A stretch of DNA of 9,136 nucleotides, taken from an uncultured Megasphaera sp. GTDB taxonomy: Bacteria; Bacillota; Negativicutes; Veillonellales; Megasphaeraceae. Within the stretch, counting starts at the first letter, position 1, and every line of letters begins with the position of its first letter. Below the pieces are notes generated by a model, which made no database searches, was not told where the DNA came from, and worked only from the letters and a program-made list of their open reading frames with translations. The stretch is taken from contig CALBLM010000159.1 of assembly GCA_937895695.1 (NCBI GenBank), positions 1 to 9,136 on the forward strand, read 5' to 3'. Position numbers and translations under genes: made by a program. Shown one piece after another: positions 5,999-9,136 of this stretch.

Positions 5999-6058
5999 AG
6001 AAATAAAATAAGAAAAAAATAGTATACCATATTTAAAAGTATAAAGGAGCAAAACACC

Positions 6059-7975
6059 ATGGAAACATGTAAAACGTATTCTCCCCAATATGTGCGTTAT
6101 TTGGAATTATTAGCAAAAGAATATCCCAATCAAGCAGCGACGTTTACTGAAATTATTAATTTACAAGCTATTGTAAATCTTCCTAAAGGTACAGAACATT
6201 TTATGAGTGATTTACATGGTGAATATGAAGCCTTTTATCATATTCTTAATAATTGTTCAGGCGTTATTCGTGAAAAAGTTGAAATGATTTTTGCGAATTC
6301 TATGACGGAAAAAGAACGAGATGATTTACTGACGTTAATTTATTATCCTAAAGAAAAGTTGGATATGTTGAAACGCCAGCATAATATTACGGATGAATGG
6401 GCGTTGACAACGTTAAATCATTTAATTCGATTGGTAAAACTATTATCATCTAAATATACCAGATCAAAAGTACGTAAAGCGATGCCGCCGGTGTTCCGTT
6501 TTGTGATTGATGAACTGCTTCATGCACAGCCAGATGAAGATAAAAACCGACGTGTTTACCATATGAAAATATTGGATACCATTTTAGAAACAGGGAGTAC
6601 GAGACAGTTTATTTATGCATTGGCAAGCTTGATTAAACGGCTGGCCGTTGATCATTTACACATTATTGGTGATATTTATGACCGTGGCCCCCATGCTGAC
6701 AAAATCATGGATTATTTGATGCATCATCATTCCTTGGATATTCAATGGGGAAATCATGACATCTTATGGATGGGTGCGGCTGCAGGAAGCCAGGCGTGTA
6801 TTGCCAATGCTTTGAGAAACAACATCCGCTATCATAATTTAGAAATTTTAGAAAGCGGCTACGGAATTAGTTTGCGGCCGTTAGCGTTATTTGCATTAGA
6901 TACATATACAAAAGATGATGGCATCGATCCGATGGTAAAAGCAATTAATGTTATATTATCAAAGCTGGAAGGACAGGCCATTATTCGTCATCCTGAATAT
7001 AATATGGATGACCGGTTATTATTTCATACAATTGATTGGAAGCAGGGCACGATTACGATTCAAGGGAAGACATATCCCTTGACAACGACAGATTTTCCAA
7101 CTGTTGATCCTAGAGATCCCTACCAATTATCTCCAGCTGAACATCGTATTATGTCACAGATTACATCGGAATTTTTGGAAAGCGAACGTCTGCATCGACA
7201 TATTCGCTTTTTATATAGCCATGGGTCATTATATCGGAGCTATAATAATAATTTGTTATTTCATGGGGGCGTACCATTAAATGAAGATGGTTCGTTTAAA
7301 GAAATTTTCTTTGATGGCAAAGGGTATCAAGGCAAAGCTTTCATGGATCGAGCAGATTTTATGGCACGGCAGGCGTATAATAAACGGGATACGAATAGCT
7401 TGGATTATATGTGGTATATGTGGTGTGGCCAAGATTCTCCGGTGTCAGGACGTGTGGTTAAGACATTTGAACGAAGCTATATTAAAGATGAATCTACTTG
7501 GAAAGAACCTCAAAATGCATATTATCGCTTAAATCGGGATAAAGATGAATGCATTAAAATCTTACATGAGTTTGGTATTGATTCCCCGCAGGGACATATT
7601 ATTAATGGGCATACACCGGTTAAGGTAAAAAAAGGAGAAAGCCCGATCCGTGCAGAAGGTAAAGAAATTTGTATAGATGGTGGATTTTGCAAAGCTTATC
7701 AAAACTCAACAGGCATAGCTGGATACACATTGATTTTTAATTCTCATGGCATTCGAATTAAAGCCCATTATCCATTTAAAGATGTGGACCAGGTCTTGAT
7801 GAATAATGCAGATATTGATTCGGAATCAACGCAGGTTGAATTAGAACCTAAACGCGTTATGATTGGCGATACCGATAATGGTAAGAAAATTTTGCAGATG
7901 ATTGATGACTTAAATGCGTTGTTGCAGGCATACCGACAAGGTATTATTATGGAACGGAATGGAATAGAAGCATAA
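6059..7975 (+). CDS. fbp: Fructose-1,6-bisphosphatase, class III
   Basis: This enzyme hydrolyses fructose 1,6-bisphosphate to fructose 6-phosphate plus phosphate, the committed step of gluconeogenesis, in the cytosol. The 638-residue protein belongs to the Firmicutes-type class III family (Bacillus Fbp is slightly longer), built on a metallophosphoesterase fold. Metal-binding motifs in order are SDLHGEYEAF (50-59), GDIYDRG (204-210), GNHD (231-234), FHGG (401-404) and the late INGHTPVKVKKGESP (515-529) with ICIDGGFCKAYQ (537-548). The large insertion between GNHD and GHTP is normal for the class. ATG 6059 is preceded by AAAGGAG (6043-6049) at 9 nt. A strong terminator follows, so the gene appears monocistronic. 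No truncation or frameshift is visible. Confidence 0.96.
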   Translation: METCKTYSPQYVRYLELLAKEYPNQAATFTEIINLQAIVNLPKGTEHFMSDLHGEYEAFYHILNNCSGVIREKVEMIFANSMTEKERDDLLTLIYYPKEKLDMLKRQHNITDEWALTTLNHLIRLVKLLSSKYTRSKVRKAMPPVFRFVIDELLHAQPDEDKNRRVYHMKILDTILETGSTRQFIYALASLIKRLAVDHLHIIGDIYDRGPHADKIMDYLMHHHSLDIQWGNHDILWMGAAAGSQACIANALRNNIRYHNLEILESGYGISLRPLALFALDTYTKDDGIDPMVKAINVILSKLEGQAIIRHPEYNMDDRLLFHTIDWKQGTITIQGKTYPLTTTDFPTVDPRDPYQLSPAEHRIMSQITSEFLESERLHRHIRFLYSHGSLYRSYNNNLLFHGGVPLNEDGSFKEIFFDGKGYQGKAFMDRADFMARQAYNKRDTNSLDYMWYMWCGQDSPVSGRVVKTFERSYIKDESTWKEPQNAYYRLNRDKDECIKILHEFGIDSPQGHIINGHTPVKVKKGESPIRAEGKEICIDGGFCKAYQNSTGIAGYTLIFNSHGIRIKAHYPFKDVDQVLMNNADIDSESTQVELEPKRVMIGDTDNGKKILQMIDDLNALLQAYRQGIIMERNGIEA

Positions 7976-8001
7976 AAGAGAAAAGATAACGGATATATAG
8001 G

Positions 8002-8055
8002 AAACTGTTCTTCCCGTGTTTGGATAGAATCCAACAAGGAAAGAACAGTTTTTTT
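8002..8055 (+). terminator. Intrinsic terminator of fbp, branched hairpin
   Basis: AAACTGTTCTT (8002-8012) pairs perfectly with AAGAACAGTTT (8041-8051), followed by an uninterrupted T-run (8049-8055). The 28-nt apical region contains a second 6-bp hairpin, TTGGAT-AGA-ATCCAA (8020-8034), so the structure is stacked rather than a simple loop. It starts 27 nt after the fbp stop codon. Confidence 0.88.
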
Positions 8056-8103
8056 GGGTTAAAAATTCATCTGAGCATAGATTCTCATATAATTACGATT
8101 TTG

Positions 8104-8125
8104 ATTACGTAATATATTATGTAAT
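8104..8125. repeat. Near-perfect 22-bp palindrome upstream of nhaA
   Basis: The half ATTACGTAATA (8104-8114) faces TATTATGTAAT (8115-8125), with a single mismatched pair. ATTACG also occurs as a direct repeat at 8092-8097. The centre TAATATATTA is the same as that of the palindrome at 5811-5836. It lies about 60 bp upstream of the predicted nhaA -10, where a regulator could act. The function is unknown. Confidence 0.45.
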
Positions 8126-8183
8126 ATATACTTGTACTTGCAGTTTTGGCATGTGTAGATATTGCAGAAAAGGAGGAAATACA

Positions 8184-8192
8184 TGGTATAAT
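8184..8192 (+). promoter_or_regulatory. Extended -10 promoter of nhaA
   Basis: TGG followed by a perfect TATAAT (8187-8192) makes an extended -10. There is no good -35 at 17 bp: TTGCAG (8162-8167) is 19 bp upstream. Transcription would start near 8199, giving a leader of about 41 nt. The stretch 8056-8183 otherwise holds only the palindrome at 8104-8125 and a Shine-Dalgarno-like AAAGGAGG (8169-8176). Confidence 0.55.
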
Positions 8193-8239
8193 TAAAACAA
8201 ATACAATACAAACTATACAGAAAGAAGGTTGATCGTACA

Positions 8240-9136
8240 GTGAAAAAAAAAATCTATAAACGTGTCAAAAGAAATACACAACAAGTAACGCAGGCTTTTT
8301 TGTGGTTTTTTCAACAAGAATCTGCAGGTGGTTTGTTACTTTTGATATGTGCTGTCATAGCGATGATATTAGCTAATTCGCCTATTGGAACAGCCTATGA
8401 ACATATTTTGCATACACAAATTACATTGGGGCTAGGAACCTGGAGCCTATCGATGTCTCTGCTTCATTGGGTAAATGATGGCTTGATGGCATTATTTTTC
8501 TTTGTTGTGGGTATGGAGATAAAGAGAGAATTTTTATTTGGAGAATTAAAATCCCCCTCTTCTATGTTACTGCCTATTGCAGCAGCTATTGGCGGGATGG
8601 TAGTACCTGCAATAGTATATAGCGTATGTAATATAGGCCTGCCCTCTTTACGAGGATGGGGAGTACCTATGGCGACAGATATTGCTTTTTCGTTAGGTGT
8701 ATTGGCCTTTGCAGCACCCAAAGCGCCGCGCCCGGTCGTCGTATTTTTGACGGCTCTCGCTATTGTAGATGATCTAGGGGGAATCTTGGTTATTGCTTTG
8801 TTTTATTCCAATGAACTGCAGTTGACATCGTTGTTGGCGGCAGCCGGTATGGCTGTCATCTTAGGTATTGCCAGTCGACTACAAGTACAAAAAATGGTTG
8901 TCTATATTGTTGGCGGATTATGCTTGTGGTATTTATTTTTACAGGGCGGAATTCATCCTACGATTGCCGGGGTATTATTAGGCTTTTTAATGCCGGCAGG
9001 TACGGCTAAAACACATTCGGCAAGTTTATTAGCTCGTTGGGAACATCGGCTGACTCCTTGGTCTGCTTTTTTGGTGATGCCTATATTTGCATTGGGAAAT
9101 GCCGGTATTGTATTGGATATGAATAGCTTGCTGGCC
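8240..9136 (+). CDS. nhaA: Na+/H+ antiporter NhaA (3' end outside the window)
   Basis: This inner-membrane antiporter exchanges cytoplasmic sodium for external protons in salt and pH homeostasis. The 299 codons present cover about three quarters of a typical protein of about 390 residues. Recognisable stretches are FFFVVGMEIKREF (87-99), MATDIAFSLGVLAF (144-157) with D147, and the ion-binding pair D177-D178 in TALAIVDDLGG, equivalent to E. coli D163-D164. Further stretches are GGIHPTIAGVLLGFLMPA (236-253) and PIFALGNAG (281-289). The GTG start at 8240 is chosen because the upstream frame has no ATG/GTG/TTG start back to a stop at 8189-8191, and the AAGAAGG site lies 11 nt before it. That spacing is long, so initiation may be modest. 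It begins 264 nt after fbp, beyond that gene's terminator, and has its own promoter. Confidence 0.94.
   Translation, partial: MKKKIYKRVKRNTQQVTQAFLWFFQQESAGGLLLLICAVIAMILANSPIGTAYEHILHTQITLGLGTWSLSMSLLHWVNDGLMALFFFVVGMEIKREFLFGELKSPSSMLLPIAAAIGGMVVPAIVYSVCNIGLPSLRGWGVPMATDIAFSLGVLAFAAPKAPRPVVVFLTALAIVDDLGGILVIALFYSNELQLTSLLAAAGMAVILGIASRLQVQKMVVYIVGGLCLWYLFLQGGIHPTIAGVLLGFLMPAGTAKTHSASLLARWEHRLTPWSAFLVMPIFALGNAGIVLDMNSLLA

Larger units (their letters stand above)
5533..6058. other. AT-rich divergent intergenic region between gdhA and fbp
   Basis: These 526 bases separate the two start codons. I see no convincing protein gene. The region is very poor in G and C, with many A- and T-runs between about 5650 and 5790 that could bend the DNA. 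It holds the gdhA promoter, a perfect 26-bp palindrome (5811-5836), a possible 11-codon reading frame with a plausible ribosome binding site (5860-5895), a 12-bp inverted repeat (5918-5929 and 6023-6034), and the probable fbp promoter. Confidence 0.7.

Noticed and set aside
7768..8037. 89-codon minus-strand frame across the end of fbp and its terminator
   Set aside because: It is antisense to conserved fbp codons and includes the terminator stem, so it is a shadow frame.
8464..8721. 85-codon minus-strand frame within nhaA
   Set aside because: It is antisense to conserved NhaA membrane segments with no independent support.

Overview
The window looks like an ordinary chromosomal segment of a low-GC anaerobic Firmicute. 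A Negativicutes member (Veillonella/Megasphaera/Dialister/Acidaminococcus-like) is my best guess. That rests on a class III fructose-1,6-bisphosphatase, a glutamate dehydrogenase resembling the Clostridium symbiosum enzyme, strong AGGAG-type ribosome binding sites and AT-rich intergenic DNA. The species assignment is inference and cannot be settled here. I see no phage, IS, CRISPR array or conjugation gene.

Layout. Positions 1-293 (minus strand) hold a tRNA-Gly(CCC) gene with its own promoter and a hairpin terminator. Positions 293-967 (minus) encode a family 4 (Fe-S) uracil-DNA glycosylase. From a shared divergent promoter region (968-1146), a tight three-gene plus-strand operon runs to 4075: a Nit-type carbon-nitrogen hydrolase, an AEC-family permease and an M20-type amidohydrolase, with intergenic gaps of 15 and 4 nt. 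A bidirectional hairpin terminator at about 4091-4147 separates it from the convergent gdhA (4183-5532, minus). A 525-bp, very AT-rich divergent region (5533-6058) contains the gdhA and fbp promoters and a perfect 26-bp palindrome. fbp (6059-7975, plus) ends in a clear terminator, and nhaA (8240 to the end, plus) is cut off by the window.

How the genes may work together. The three-gene operon looks like an uptake-and-hydrolysis module for an amide-bearing organic acid or N-acyl compound, releasing ammonia or an amino acid. The adjacent glutamate dehydrogenase interconverts glutamate with 2-oxoglutarate and ammonia. fbp supports gluconeogenesis when carbon comes from acids or amino acids, and nhaA handles sodium and pH. 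This linkage is inference from gene content.

The points most worth a second look are non-coding: (1) two near-identical 44-nt terminator hairpins in opposite orientation with a compensatory base-pair change; (2) a perfect inverted repeat overlapping the operon promoter; (3) the 26-bp palindrome between gdhA and fbp, whose core recurs upstream of nhaA; (4) an 11-nt perfect complementarity between the gdhA ribosome binding site and its own stop-codon region. No new defence or mobile system is supported by what I can see.
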